Assembly (NCBI GenBank): GCA_030248065.1
Contig: JASAMV010007403.1
Span: 62,001 to 126,000, forward strand
Length of the DNA stretch: 64,000 nt
Direction: 5' to 3'
DNA from: Rhynchonema sp. JSB1_4
Taxonomy: Eukaryota > Nematoda > Chromadorea > Monhysterida > Xyalidae
Position 1 is the stretch's first letter, and the number at the start of each line of letters is the position of its first letter. Below the pieces are notes generated by a model, which saw nothing but the letters and a program-made list of their open reading frames with translations, was not told where the DNA came from and ran no database searches. This document shows, in pieces, positions 1-11,587 of the stretch. Made by a program: the position numbers and the translations under genes.

Positions 1-3000
1 AGACTTGTTCTCACGACTCGTTCTGGTGTGCGTACCGGCTACCAACGTCGTTGTTTGGAACGTTTCAAATCCGAAGGTGTCGAAATCCGCCTCTCGACGC
101 TGGACATTTCGGAATCATCGCAGTGCGATCAGCTAATCGATGAATGTCTGAGTATGGGAAAAGCTCTTGGTGGCCTGTTCCATTTGGGTGCGTGTTTGTG
201 TCGACCAAGTGCCATGGTCATTGCCAGTTTTTCATATTCCTTCTTTAATATTCGTCCGCATGCATATATATACTTCGTATAAATTGCAGCGATGGTGTTG
301 CGCGACGCAATCTTTGAAAACCAGAACGCCGAGAATTTCAAGGAAACGGCGAAAATGAAATATTGGGGCACATTGAATCTGGATGCTTCAACGAGAAGAA
401 AGTGCACGAAAGATCTGAGATGGTATGAAAACGAAGCTTCAAATTGTGCGATTGCCCCTGGACGGTTTTTCAAACTATTGTTTAATAACAGGTTCGTTGC
501 ATTTTCGTCGTTCACAGCAGCGAGAGGCAACGAAGGTCAAACGTGTTACGGCTGGTCCAACAGCACCATGGAACGAATCATTGAACAACGACGGCATGAC
601 GGACTGGAGGGCATCGCCATACAATGGGGTCCGATAGGCGATGTTGGAGTGTTGATTGATAACAAAGGTGTGCAGTGCGAACGTTTATATCACATTGGTG
701 TTCATGCACTTGGATAGGAAATGTTATTTGTTCAAAAATGCTGTTTGTCAAGGCACGAACGAAACGCTGATCAACAACACTCTGCCACAACGCATACCAT
801 CGTGTCTTCGTTGTTTGGACATGTTCCTGTCATGGAACGAACCAATTGTTGGTTGCTATGTGCGTGCAGACATGGCCATGAGTGGGGCGACAGCACAACA
901 AGGTTGGTAGCTAGTCACTTTGTCAATAACGTCAGCTAAGCGCTGAAAAAAGCACTACACTTGTAATTCTCCAAAAAGCGCTTTGAAAAACAGATAATAG
1001 GATGCGGTAAAAAGTTAGCAATTCATGGTATCACAATGTGGTTGACGATACAAAACAAAGAACAAACACACACAATTGGCTGCCAAGCACCTATAGTGCC
1101 AACAACAGCTTGCCGTTAATGTAACCTAAATCATGTCACGGTCTCCAGTTTTTATACTGAAGTCATTATTCTTGATTGTTCATCATTATCATATGAATGT
1201 TGAATTGTCTCCTGCAACAACAACGGGCTGATTTAAAAGTAGCTAAGGTAATACTGTCTACTCGAGCAGTAGAAATCGTCGCCACCGACTTTGGCTCTTG
1301 GTGTGGGTGCGGGATAGGGACTCAGAGGTGAATTTCACAACAAGAATTTTTGCTTCATCGCTTGCAAGCGAACACACGAAACTCACCGGGACAATCCACA
1401 AAGCACCAATACGGCGAGAAGTCGTGCTTTTTATTCTTCCTCGGCTTGTCCGATGGCCACCTTTCGGCGTCAGAGTAATCCACTCCCAGTTGGTTCCTAT
1501 TGCAGTTGATTTCGCTGCGATAACGTACCACGAAGCCCCAATTACCGCAGTTCTCTTGCGTAGCCGTTTTTCTGAAAGCAATACAGATGTTTGACTATTT
1601 TTGCGTTCGGAAACGTCAATGTCTATGGAACGAATAAATACGCTGTTTCACCTAGGTTCACACTGCCATTCTGCCCAGGATGTCATTTCGCACTGCGGCT
1701 CGAAGACTCCTTTGTACATATAACGTTGCGTGGTCGGTCCGTGTTGCATGACGATCTTTTGCCACCTGAATTTGTGAAAGCATCGGCAATTGACATTGGA
1801 GCTACAGTCCCCTGGGCATGTGTCACTAATATCTAACCCTTTATCGTTGAAGAACTGTTGCTGAAGGCCTCCAACGTCCAGATCGACTCGATGGATGGGC
1901 CATTCTGAAGCGGACATCATACGTGTACGTTTGATTACACCATCACAGCAACAACAAACCCATGTTGTCCTTTCCCTCCTCCGTTTCGTACCCAATGTGC
2001 ACACGAACGACTGGTCGCAGACTGTACGTCTCGTGGATGACCACGTCAGACACTCGGCCTTCACTGATCTCAATCTTTCGTTGTCCACTGTCGTAATCCA
2101 CAAACGCATGCGGACGACCAAAAGGTGTGAGCGGCTGAAAGCGTTTGCCGTATGTGAATCTTATCAAACGATCAAAAATAGCGGTTGGCCCAACCGAAGT
2201 GCCCTCGATTTGCACATAAGCGTATCGAAGCGAACTGCCCACTTCTTTCAGTCTTGCTGCTTGTTGTGGGTCCTCCGTTGGCAGAATTGTGATGTGATAA
2301 GATAACGCTGCGAGTAAAAAAGTCGAACTTTATTGCGCTAATTGGTATTACGTCGACAGTTGAATATTCCTCGACTTTTCAAGCCGGAAGTTCAGGCCCG
2401 AACTTTCAGGCCCAGTTTTTCAGGTCCGGCCGAATCAGGCCCAGAGTATTTGACCCATTTATAGGCTTATTCCTAGGCTCCAGCGGGGCCTGAATGGCCA
2501 ATCCTGAACCTGTGCCCCGGGACTAAACCGTCGCACAACAACAGTTGAAGCCAAGTTACTAACCGCCATGACAGCTGGTAATCGATTCTGACTGGCAGCT
2601 CCGCTCCGTTGGGCCTGGATCCTCAGGGGCGGGATTATATTGAACGGGATCCATGTCGCAATCAACACCTTGAGTTTTTCGGTAACGCAGTCGCCTGCCA
2701 ATGCCACAGTTGTTCTCCAAGGTGCACCCTGCGCATTGGGCACTGGACGTCACACAACTACATATATATTTTGTGGATATACCGGTGCAGATATAAAGTA
2801 AATATACCCCATTGTGTCCAAGAGCGCCAAAAACACGACACCTCTGTCGTAAACACGCCATCGTTGATCCAAGCCAATTCTTTGTTGTCGTACCCCAACT
2901 TGGTCATCTCCCTATGAAGTTAATAACGTTAAAGATTATTTGTGCCACCCAAGGAAATTTGTGACAAGCTAACCCTCCGTGAAATTCTGCTGCTTCAAAG

Positions 3001-6000
3001 TAATTGAATAGAAATTGTCGAGTGAATTTTTTGCCGTCTATTTCACCCGGTTGACTGGTCGGATATGACATCACTGTAATCTTGTCGATTTTGAGCGAGA
3101 GTGTTTTCTGAAAAAGGTTCAGTTACTGTATAGCCTCAGGTCTGAAGAGTGCGAAACGTTTTGAATTCAAGCGCAGTTGCTCGGATGTTTTGAATTTACA
3201 GAGAATTCATGGCTTTGTTTTCAATGCATCAAGTGGGAGCAAAGTCAGATTTCGACCAACACAATTGTGCCTGCGCAGTTAGGCCAACTGCCTGTTGAAA
3301 AACGTGTAAGACAAGAGAATGTTTCGCGTCATGTTTGCAGCTGACATTCATCAGTTTCGCTTTTCTTTTGAAGCATTCTAACTATGTAAAGGCAGTCTAC
3401 GGGAGGTTGTCACTCAGCCCCCGAATACCGTAACCCACCGCAAGCGAGATCGTTGCGAGACCCATGCTGATCGCTGCTTATCGACACGTGTATTAGCGGC
3501 AGCAAGCTGGAAATTGTCATCGTGCGCGTCGATCACCAAAACTTCGAAATGTTGGTTGGTGTTGGCGCTAACACGCAAAACATAGATAAAAACGAAATGG
3601 TCCAGACACGATCTTTGTAAAAATTACGGTGGGTTACGGTATTCGGGGGCTGAGTGACAACCTCCCGTGGACTGCCTTTATAATGGTTGCTTGGCGTGGC
3701 TGGTTTGACTTTTTCTTGATGAGTCAAACAAAAGCATGGCATGGTGTGATATAGCCTGTGTATCATAACTAATGATAGTCGTTGAGAGCAACTGAACATT
3801 GCACGCTGTGTGGCGCAAAACCACGTGGTGGCAGTAACTGAACCATCCCGCACGTGGCAGTGTGTGAAACGTTTTGCATGCGGCAGTGAGCGGAACATTA
3901 CACACGTGGCTGTGTGTGAAACATAACACAAGTGGCTGTGGGTGAAACATTACACACGTAGCTACGTGTGAAACTTTTCCTTCTAGTTCCATTGTGTGCT
4001 GTGTGTGACTCACCACATCCAGTTTGTACGCGTCCAATCCCATTTTCAAAGTGCTCACTTCACCCAATGAATACGGCGCACAGATTGTGAACGACCACAA
4101 CGCACCTAAAATGGGAATGATGCAAGATGATTTTTGATGCAAGATGCATTCTGAGTGAAAAATTCCTGTTGGTTATTTATCACAGACGGACGTACTAACC
4201 AGCATCGAAACGATTGGTTTCCTTCCAGTCTTCAACAGGCACCTTTGCGGTCACGTTGCGCATTATGTTGTCGTAGGTCGATGAGACAATGTTGATCGGA
4301 TATATCTGATCAAACGTGGCAATGCCAGACAAACCCTCACTTAGGTTGCCCAGACTGATCCACACCTGTGAAAGGACACTGAGAGTATAGTGTCAGCTTA
4401 AACTGTTTTCTGATGGCATGAATTGGTAAAAAAATCTGCTATGTTACGGTTCCTCACCCCAGCGCCTGAACCCGCGCCTGTATCGCTTGAGACTTTCAGT
4501 ATGATCTGGTATTGCCAGCATGTTGCTCCGCAGACTGAAACAAACCGTAGCTTCGTCACCACATATGTTTGAACCCCCGAATATCAAGAAAATTGTTTCA
4601 AATCGCATAAACTGGACTGCACCCTCCTCACAAGCCTGTTGACGAACAACGCCTATTCGATAGCCAATGTGAGTGAAAGGTGCATAACTTTAGGCAAACA
4701 TATGAAACAGTGTACTTACCTCCCCACTGAAGAGACGTGCCCGCTGTGAACGTACAGTTGCGTCCGTTTGCCAGATTTCGAGTCAGGTAAACATCGCCAC
4801 CACGTGTGTTCGCGACACAAAACAGTAGCAGACCAAACGTGACCGCAGGAACACACGGAATCATGATGACACTACGACTATCTTGTTTCCTGCAGTTTAA
4901 ACGATTTGGATCACGACAGAGGCGATAATAAGATAAAAATGGCTTTGGCAGCGTCGCTGTAAAATTATATGAGCAAAATGCTAATGTTTCAAAATTTCAC
5001 GTTTTAGCACCGTTTGAAAAATGAAGTTAACAATTTCAGGTGGTGTGATCGAAACATTAGCGAACATAATGGGCGTTTCGGACGCGGACCAACTGGATCT
5101 GGACGCTAACCTAATCGATTTGGGCATTGATTCGTTGATGGGTGTTGAGATTCGGCAAGTGCTCGAACGAAATTACAACATTGTGCTCTCGATGAAAGAC
5201 ATACGAGAGGTTAGAAGTGACTACGAAAATGATCCTAACCTTGATGGATCGCAAGCCGTTTACGACAGCAACTCTGCAGATGACCCTGCGACAACTGAAA
5301 GAAACGGCCGAGGCTGGTGGCACGAAGAAATTGGGCAAACGCAGCATGACGGTGGAAGAGGTGCAACGCCAAGCGGTAAAACTGTTCAGGTACAATGTCA
5401 TAGCATCGTTTGTAGCAGGTTTCACTTGAACTTGTGCATGTGACATCCCTTAATTTTTAGTATCCGTTTGTCACCATCCGATTTCGATGATCGAATGCGC
5501 GATGAACTCGTGCCTCTCAACAACATCAAGGAAGGACAACCGGTGTTTTTCATTCATGCAATTGAAGGGCTCGCTAATGTGTTCGCCACGTTGGCGCCGC
5601 TCATTACCGTACCTGCTTACGGTATACAGTGGACGCCCAACACACCCAGCGACAGTATGGTGCACGTCGCTGAGCACTATGTGAAGGTGAGCTGAAGTGG
5701 CGAACTAAACGTTTCGAAAATTACGGTGCGCGATATTTGAGGAATATACTGATCAAGTGTAAGTTGCTATCGGGATGGGTCACTACTGTACTGCGCTGTG
5801 TTCACCAACAGAGCCTCTGAGTTGCAGCTCCTTCGTGATCGTCATCCGCTGGCAAAATGTGTGAACGGTTATCGCATCATCGGTTACTCCTACGGCGCCA
5901 CCATCGCTTTTCAAATGGCCGTGGTGCTGCAGGTTTGTTTCTGATGTCTCCATTACTTCTAAGCCCCTGCATTGGTTTGTTGAAACCATGCGAAGTGCGT

Positions 6001-7851
6001 AAATCGTTAAAATATAAATAAACGCCACTATTCGATCCCCAGGACCTCGGTGAACTCGCGTCACTGTGCTTGATCGATGGCTCCCATCACTACATGCAAG
6101 TGTACCGTAACCTGTACCGTGACGCCTACGGCCACAGCGAGAAATCAGCAATAAGTGGTGACCCACAGTTCGAAACGGATCTGATTGCGGGATTGGGTAT
6201 CAGATTAAGCATGGACTATTTCAAGTTACAAGCCGATCTGTCCAGTTTGAGCACTTGGGAGGAGAAAACTGCACTTTTGATCAATAATGTGAAGGCTAAC
6301 AAATTGCTGGTCGATGACAACCAGCTGGAGTTGGCGAGCTGGTTTGCTGGCGCCGTCAGGGATCGATTTGTGTGCGCCGATCAGTGAGTTTTGTTGTAAT
6401 TCAACAATCTGTTAGAAAAAATTTTGCTGTTTGTGGCTCAAATTCAATGAATACACACATCGCCAAAAAAGTTACTGCAGCGTTAGAAAAGAGTGAAATA
6501 TCACGTTTACCAATTAGGAAAACATTTGTCGCTACTGCACTCTCTGGCAGAACGCGTCAGAACTGTGCTGTTTACTTTTATATATTAAAAAACATCCTCC
6601 ATTCTAATATAGTCTTCGCCCTCAATCGTTTCTACTAAAGGCAAACCAGCCGTGCTTTGCAGACGTAGACCATACCGTATCACACTGAATTCTTACACAC
6701 TTGAAATGTTTCGGGTTACTGTAGCCACGGCTCGCGCGGTTCAACACACACAAATGCGCGCTAAATGTTTCGTGATCTTGGCTCTTCCACACGCAAGCCA
6801 CGCGCGACGTGGTTACAGTAACCCGAAACATTTTAAGTGTGTAAGAATTCAGGGTGATACGGTTTGGTCTAGGTCTGCAAAGCACGGCTGGTTTGCCTTT
6901 ATACTGAGCATAATAGTCTTTCCGTTTTATAACAGTCCGGAGGCGGTATGCAGAAAATGTTTCAACGCCTTGAAAACAGCACTCATCGTCGTGGATGATA
7001 ACCAACAGGTCGATAACATGGCTCGAAACCAGATGGCTGCTGTTGCGATGAAACATTTGCTGTACCGGACCGACAATAAAATGAAAGACTATACATTCCC
7101 CATTATGGCACCACCACCACCATTGCTTCAGGTATCAACTGCAGAAGAAGTTGGTGAAGGAAGTCGTGCTCATTCGTGCCTTGCGCCAATCAAAGCTTGA
7201 GGAGCACGGGGCTGATTACGGATTGCATGAAGTGGTTAGTTACAGTGAACTACAATGTACATATGTATAGTATTTACGCAAGGCAAAGGACACAAACGAC
7301 CCCACGTTATAACTCACTCTAGTTTGGTGTCGAGATTTCAGAAAACTAATGAAAGAGATTTAAGAATGTGTCCTTGTTAATACAAGCACGACAATTAGCA
7401 GCAAACATAGTGAAATGTTTCATTAACATGCTGGCAGTGCACACGTATAATAGGTATACAATAAGCTCACAGCAAGCATGCGAAACGTTGTTGCTGTTAG
7501 ATTCCCCAGGTAAACGTTGACACGTTTCTGCCAGCTATGTGATTGAGTCGAAATTGTAATCTCGACCTCACAAGTTCAGTTATAACACGGGCGCCGCTTG
7601 TTTCCTTGGACCAAGAAAAACAAGAAACACTATATTAATCTTGTCGTCTGAAGCAGCGTCTGGTCCTTGACGATCTTGGTATATCCTTGTCAATATACAC
7701 ACAGCTGGGCATCTGTTCACAGTTTACCTTGAAACATCAGGTCGACGGACCGATCATCGTTCACGAAATTGACGGCGATCACGATTCGTTGGTGAACGGT
7801 GACAATGTGAAGGAAACAGCTAAACTTCTCAACAAAATTCTGCGAAATTAA
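1..7851 (+). CDS. FASN: Type I fatty acid synthase, C-terminal part (KR-ACP-thioesterase), 5' truncated by the window
   Basis: This is the 3' end of an animal cytosolic fatty acid synthase, which makes palmitate from acetyl- and malonyl-CoA. Twelve exons join in phase to 645 residues plus stop: 1-187, 290-422, 492-667, 753-902, 5040-5209, 5280-5389, 5461-5686, 5828-5932, 6043-6383, 6936-7061, 7132-7234, 7741-7851. Exons 1-4 encode the ketoreductase (VLTTRSGVRTGY, then CYGWSNSTMERI with the active-site Tyr, then IQWGPIGDVG). Exons 5-6 encode the acyl carrier domain, with the phosphopantetheine Ser in LGIDSLMGVEIRQ. Exons 7-12 encode the thioesterase: nucleophile Ser in GYSYGA, Asp in LCLIDG and His in DGDHDSL, so the triad looks intact. 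The intron 903-5039 is 4.1 kb and holds a complete antisense gene. The thioesterase carries an apparent internal duplication. The first exon is open at the window edge. Confidence 0.95.
1387..4864 (-). CDS. Secreted thrombospondin type-1 repeat protein nested in a FASN intron (3' end unresolved)
   Basis: Nine exons join in phase on the minus strand: 4720-4864, 4458-4534, 4200-4365, 4014-4105, about 2808-2900, 2564-2728, 1960-2307, 1652-1904, 1387-1571, giving roughly 510 residues. It starts with a signal peptide (MIPCVPAVTFGLLLFCVANT) and is Cys-rich with NxT/NxS sites, so it should be secreted or extracellular. Two thrombospondin type-1-like modules are visible: CFWRSWTQWG followed by CGIGRRLRYR, and CEMTSWAEWQ followed by CGNWGFVVRYR. 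Between them lies a 115-residue domain from exon 7 that I do not recognise. The 5' edge of exon 5 rests on an AG just before ATGACC, chosen to keep phase. The last exon, below 1387, is not fixed. The whole gene lies antisense inside one intron of the fatty acid synthase gene. Family assignment is firm; orthology is not claimed. Confidence 0.75.
3388..3679. mobile_element. TA-flanked MITE, AAGGCAGTC family, copy 1
   Basis: Terminal inverted repeats begin AAGGCAGTCTACGGGAGG and end CCTCCCGTGGACTGCCTT, flanked by TA on both sides. The element is about 292 bp with no coding capacity. It lies in the large FASN intron between exons of the nested gene. A second copy lies at 7871-8164 in the opposite orientation, and a split fragment at 39.17-39.66 kb. 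TA duplication suggests mobilisation by a Tc1/mariner-type transposase. Confidence 0.85.
3850..3980. repeat. Minisatellite-like tandem repeat, unit about 25 bp
   Basis: Four to five degenerate copies of a unit like GTGTGAAACATTACACACG-TGGCT run head to tail. They sit just downstream of the exon ending at 4014 of the nested TSP1 gene and within its intron. Confidence 0.6.
6638..6899. mobile_element. TA-flanked MITE, AAGGCAAACC family, in a FASN intron
   Basis: Long inverted repeats (AAGGCAAACCAGCCGTGCTT at the left, its complement at the right, continuing about 85 bp inward) are flanked by TA at 636-637 and 900-901. It occupies much of the intron before FASN exon 10. Its first bases AAGGC are shared with the AAGGCAGTC family, so the two may use the same transposase. 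Confidence 0.85.
7505..7635. repeat. Dispersed repeat, copy 1
   Basis: About 125 bp here matches 41658-41786 in reverse complement, sharing the strings CGCTTGTTTCCTTGGACCAAG and TGATTGAGTCGAAATTGTA with small gaps. It lies in the last FASN intron. I see no inverted repeats or coding capacity, so the class is unknown. Confidence 0.6.
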
Positions 7852-7870
7852 ATTATCGTCCTATAACATA

Positions 7871-8164
7871 AAGGCAGTCCAGGGGAGGTTGTTACTCAGC
7901 CCCGAATACCGTAACCCACCGTAATTTTGATCTGCAAAGATCGTGGTGAGACCATTTTGTTTTTTATCTATGTTTTGCGTGTTAGCGCCAACACCAACCA
8001 ACAATTCCAAGTTTTGGTGATCGACGCGCACGATGACAATTTCCAGCTTGCTGCCGCTAATACACGTGTCGATAAGCAGCGATCAGCATGGGCCTCGCAA
8101 CGATCTCGCTTGCGGTGGGTTACGGTATTCGGGGGCTGAGTGACAACCTCCCGTAGACTGCCTT
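7871..8164. mobile_element. TA-flanked MITE, AAGGCAGTC family, copy 2 (inverted relative to copy 1)
   Basis: Same element as 3388-3679, in the opposite orientation, starting about 20 bp after the FASN stop codon. It may contribute 3' UTR or polyadenylation sequence to that gene. TA flanks both ends. Confidence 0.85.
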
Positions 8165-8277
8165 TATTCGATGTTTTCTCATTTTATGTCGTATACCTAA
8201 GAATGTTACTAAATTCAATTAACTTCGGTATGCAATGGGCCGCCGAATTTCCGAAAAGCAAATGCACTGTGCATCTA

Positions 8278-8504
8278 CAGTACCGGGTGCAATTCTAGGC
8301 TGAAAGTTGAAGTCGCGTGCACGCGCGTGCGAAACAGTGCAAAGTATAGGCAAAAGTCGAAGTAACTTCGCGTGCACGCGCGTGAGGTTTTGCGCGTGCG
8401 CTGGCGTGCGCTCCCTATGTTTAGCACTAGGAAGTCGCGTGCACGCGTGTGCACGCCGCGTGCACGCGACTTCAACTTTCAGCCTAGAATTGCACCCGGA
8501 ACTG
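8278..8504. mobile_element. Palindromic TA-flanked MITE with CAGTACC ends and GCACGCG-rich arms
   Basis: Inverted ends CAGTACCGGGTGCAATTCTA and TAGAATTGCACCCGGAACTG are followed inward by repeated CGTGCACGCG motifs. TA flanks both sides. The arms extend about 60 bp. No coding capacity. Confidence 0.8.
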
Positions 8505-11500
8505 TATGTAAATGCGCTCCGTGTATTTGATACTATCGCACGCTCTCCACCTCGGGCTCAGTGCATAAATTCCCCTTTTGCTCCCAGAACGTGTGTGCGT
8601 TGAACAACGTTGCTTTTCGCGTAAGCACGCAACAAATTGAGGCCTTCCAGCTGGAAGTTGTCATCATCGCTTTTAAATGCGTTGCGGGAATTCGGGCCAT
8701 TTGTACCCTTGTTTTTAATTTGCCCTGTGCCATCGTTGTTCCTGGCGCACTGTTTAGCGAATAACATCTATTATACCTTGTTTCACTGTCGCAGGAGTTT
8801 TTGGTCACTTTCACATCAGATTGATCATACATTTCCACACTTTTAACGTAAATTCATTTGGTGGAGGTGGCTGATCTGCACTGCACGTAAGAAAAACGCC
8901 AAGTTTTATAATTGCAGTTATGATTCAATTTCTTGAATAAGCCGATAAACTATTAATCTGCGCAATTCTTTTAATTCTATAATGCTCTTCTAATTTAGAT
9001 AATGTGGCTTTATTGACATATCACATATCAGTATCACCTTTGTTTGTCGTTGGGGTCCATTAAAACGTAGCTTTTTCAATTGTGTTCGAAAATTGTTTAT
9101 GTTATTCAGGATAGTTGGAATTATGCTCATAGACATGGCGGTTATTTTCGACGCTGCACTAAGCACTATAAAACATCAGCTCGACAAAGCTTACAAACAG
9201 GGAAGCTGTAACATCATACAATATGGTACATGAACATTTGACTGCTTCTTTCCATGAAACATGTTCAAAATGCTCGACCACTCAGTAATGGGCATGATAA
9301 CAAAACTGACCATGGTGATTTTCTGGAATAATCTGACCATATCTTATCGATCTGACGCACCGTGGACGCGTGAATGTGATACGCCCAGACGACAGACTTG
9401 AATGAATTACCACTAGCTGGGAACCTGCGATGATTATGCGTATTGCTCAGGTATACAGAGTACAGTCTACCCGCAGTATAGCGACAAGGGCTCGCGCGGG
9501 GAAATTTTTCCCGCTTTTTCCCGTCCTCTTGGACCATTTACTGTAATAAATGATGCTAGAATTACAAAGGTAATACCCTCCCCCCACCCAGGGCCTATAG
9601 CGCGTAGCACTAACTTACATAAGCCTCATCATCGTGCCACTACCAGGGTCACCAGTTGGCACCAATGCCTAGGACGTCACCACAGGACACCCCTCTACGC
9701 TGCTAGACTTGCAGATTCATGGCCGTGTTTGTGTTTGTTTTCTGACAGCAGAATTCAAAGAAAATGAGTGAAATCAGTCGAAAACCAAGCTAAAATCATT
9801 TCATATACAATCGTGTGGTCGGATGGCCGAAGTTTGAAAATATAGACCAATGTAGGATTGATCATATCAGTTGTGAAAACAACTGGCCGCTTACGAGTTA
9901 GTTAGTTAGAGCGTCTAAGCTTAGCTGTGCAGACGAAATTCTCGAAAGCGCCACAATATTGAAAGCTGAGAATTCCCTGACGGCAATCACCGTTGACAAA
10001 CTCTTGTTTGGACTGCATACAGATATTTCTGCACGGCTGGGTACCTTTGCAATTATACCTACTGTAATTCCGATCGCTTGCTGCAACAAGACATCTGGAA
10101 ACTGGATGATTACGCAACGAACCGATTGCCCGATTTTATCTTGTAAAACTCAAGAACAAGCACTTTCTTGCAATTTCAGTACAAGAGTTTCCAAGCTCGA
10201 ATTTATGAACTCCACACACCATATTACTTTCACAAGTAATTATAGATATACAACAAGACCATCAAACAGTAGAAACGGCAAACAATAATTCGGTAAAATT
10301 GTTCATTATATCACATCAACACTGTACTCGTGGTTTGATTAATTGTTGGGTACAAAGGTTGGTAAGATAAGCAGTGGACCCAACAACTGACCAAGTTTTA
10401 CACAAAAACAATCAATAGAAACAATCAGATTCCTAAACCAGAAAAAACAAAACAACTCTCTGCGATAAAAGCTGTGGAAAAGCAACTTCGATACATTTTG
10501 TATTCTTAACAAATAAATAAGTATAATAGCACGGATAGTTGCAGTACAGAAAGAGTATTTTTTCGAAACGAAAAACCACCATGGAAAAGACACGGAACCG
10601 CAGAGAACAAGAAAAAGAACAAAAAACACGCACGAAATGGAAAGCCGAGACAACCAGAACAGCTATGAAAACAATAAAATACCAATCTCAGATTACAGAA
10701 ACGCAAGTGACAGATAAGTATACTCTGGCAATTGTTTTGGGAGAAACTTTTCAACCGCGCTGCCTGATCCGTAAAGCGCATTATGCGTGCACTGGCTACA
10801 GAAGTCACGTGACCGCTATAGCCAGTGCACGCATCATGTGCTTTAGGGATTAGGCAACGCCTTTGAAAAGTTTCTCCCAAAAAAATTGTCAGAGTATAAC
10901 AATCGATGCTCATTACTTGTGACTCCGTGCACTGGCGACGGTTCGCCGACAGAAAGTAGCACGGTTCAAACACGGATCGGTTTGCCAAAACCTCAAACTT
11001 ACATATCTTTTGTTTACATGTACGACTGACCAGTTCTGAGAAGTGGAATCGAGCAGACAAATGAATGACACCATGAAGCGACTAAGGATGGCAGATTAAT
11101 GGATAAAAGCAACAATGTATGAGAAGTCAAAACATTCATACTGTACCCATTAAACTGCACATCCGATGAACAACAACGCACAATCACAGCATTATAACAA
11201 ACACACAACCTACACCAATAATTGTACACACCAGCACGATTTTGATATCGAATAATTATAAATTAACCACACATCCGCTCTTCACAAAAAGAACTTCACC
11301 AAAAGCGGCCACTACATGATCATGGGCGATCGTTTTTTGCGAAGACGAAAGGAAACGAATCCAGTCCATTTTTCAACAAATCACAAGAACGGGCAGCTCT
11401 CAAGAGATCGGATACCTTCTTCTCCCAATAACAACATCACACAACCACACTAAAAACACCGAAACTACATCAACAAAGCACTTAGTCAGTCATTACCGCC

Positions 11501-11587
11501 AAAACCACACAAATCTAAAACAAATTCGAATTGGAAGTCAAAGCCAAGCGAAACCACTACTCAGTCGAAACAGGAACAAAAACTTGA
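8505..11587. other. Intergenic region between FASN and USO1 (convergent 3' ends)
   Basis: Apart from the palindromic MITE at 10719-10898 I see no supported gene. Open frames here are short, AT-rich and lack family similarity or splice logic. The part near 10.5-10.7 kb (Lys/Arg/Thr-rich frame) is A-rich composition rather than protein. Confidence 0.6.
10719..10898. mobile_element. Short palindromic TA-flanked MITE
   Basis: Inverted ends TACTCTGGCAATTGTTTTGG and CCAAAAAAATTGTCAGAGTA, flanked by TA, fold over about 80 bp each side of a short centre containing TGCGTGCACTGGCTA and its complement. Confidence 0.8.

Noticed and set aside
6652..7200. 182-codon plus-strand frame across the FASN intron
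   Set aside because: The first half is the TA-flanked MITE; only 6936-7061 is FASN exon, and the frame changes at the 7062-7131 intron.
8307..8603. Arg/Ala/Cys-rich frames
   Set aside because: Translation of the CGTGCACGCG arms of the 8278-8504 MITE.
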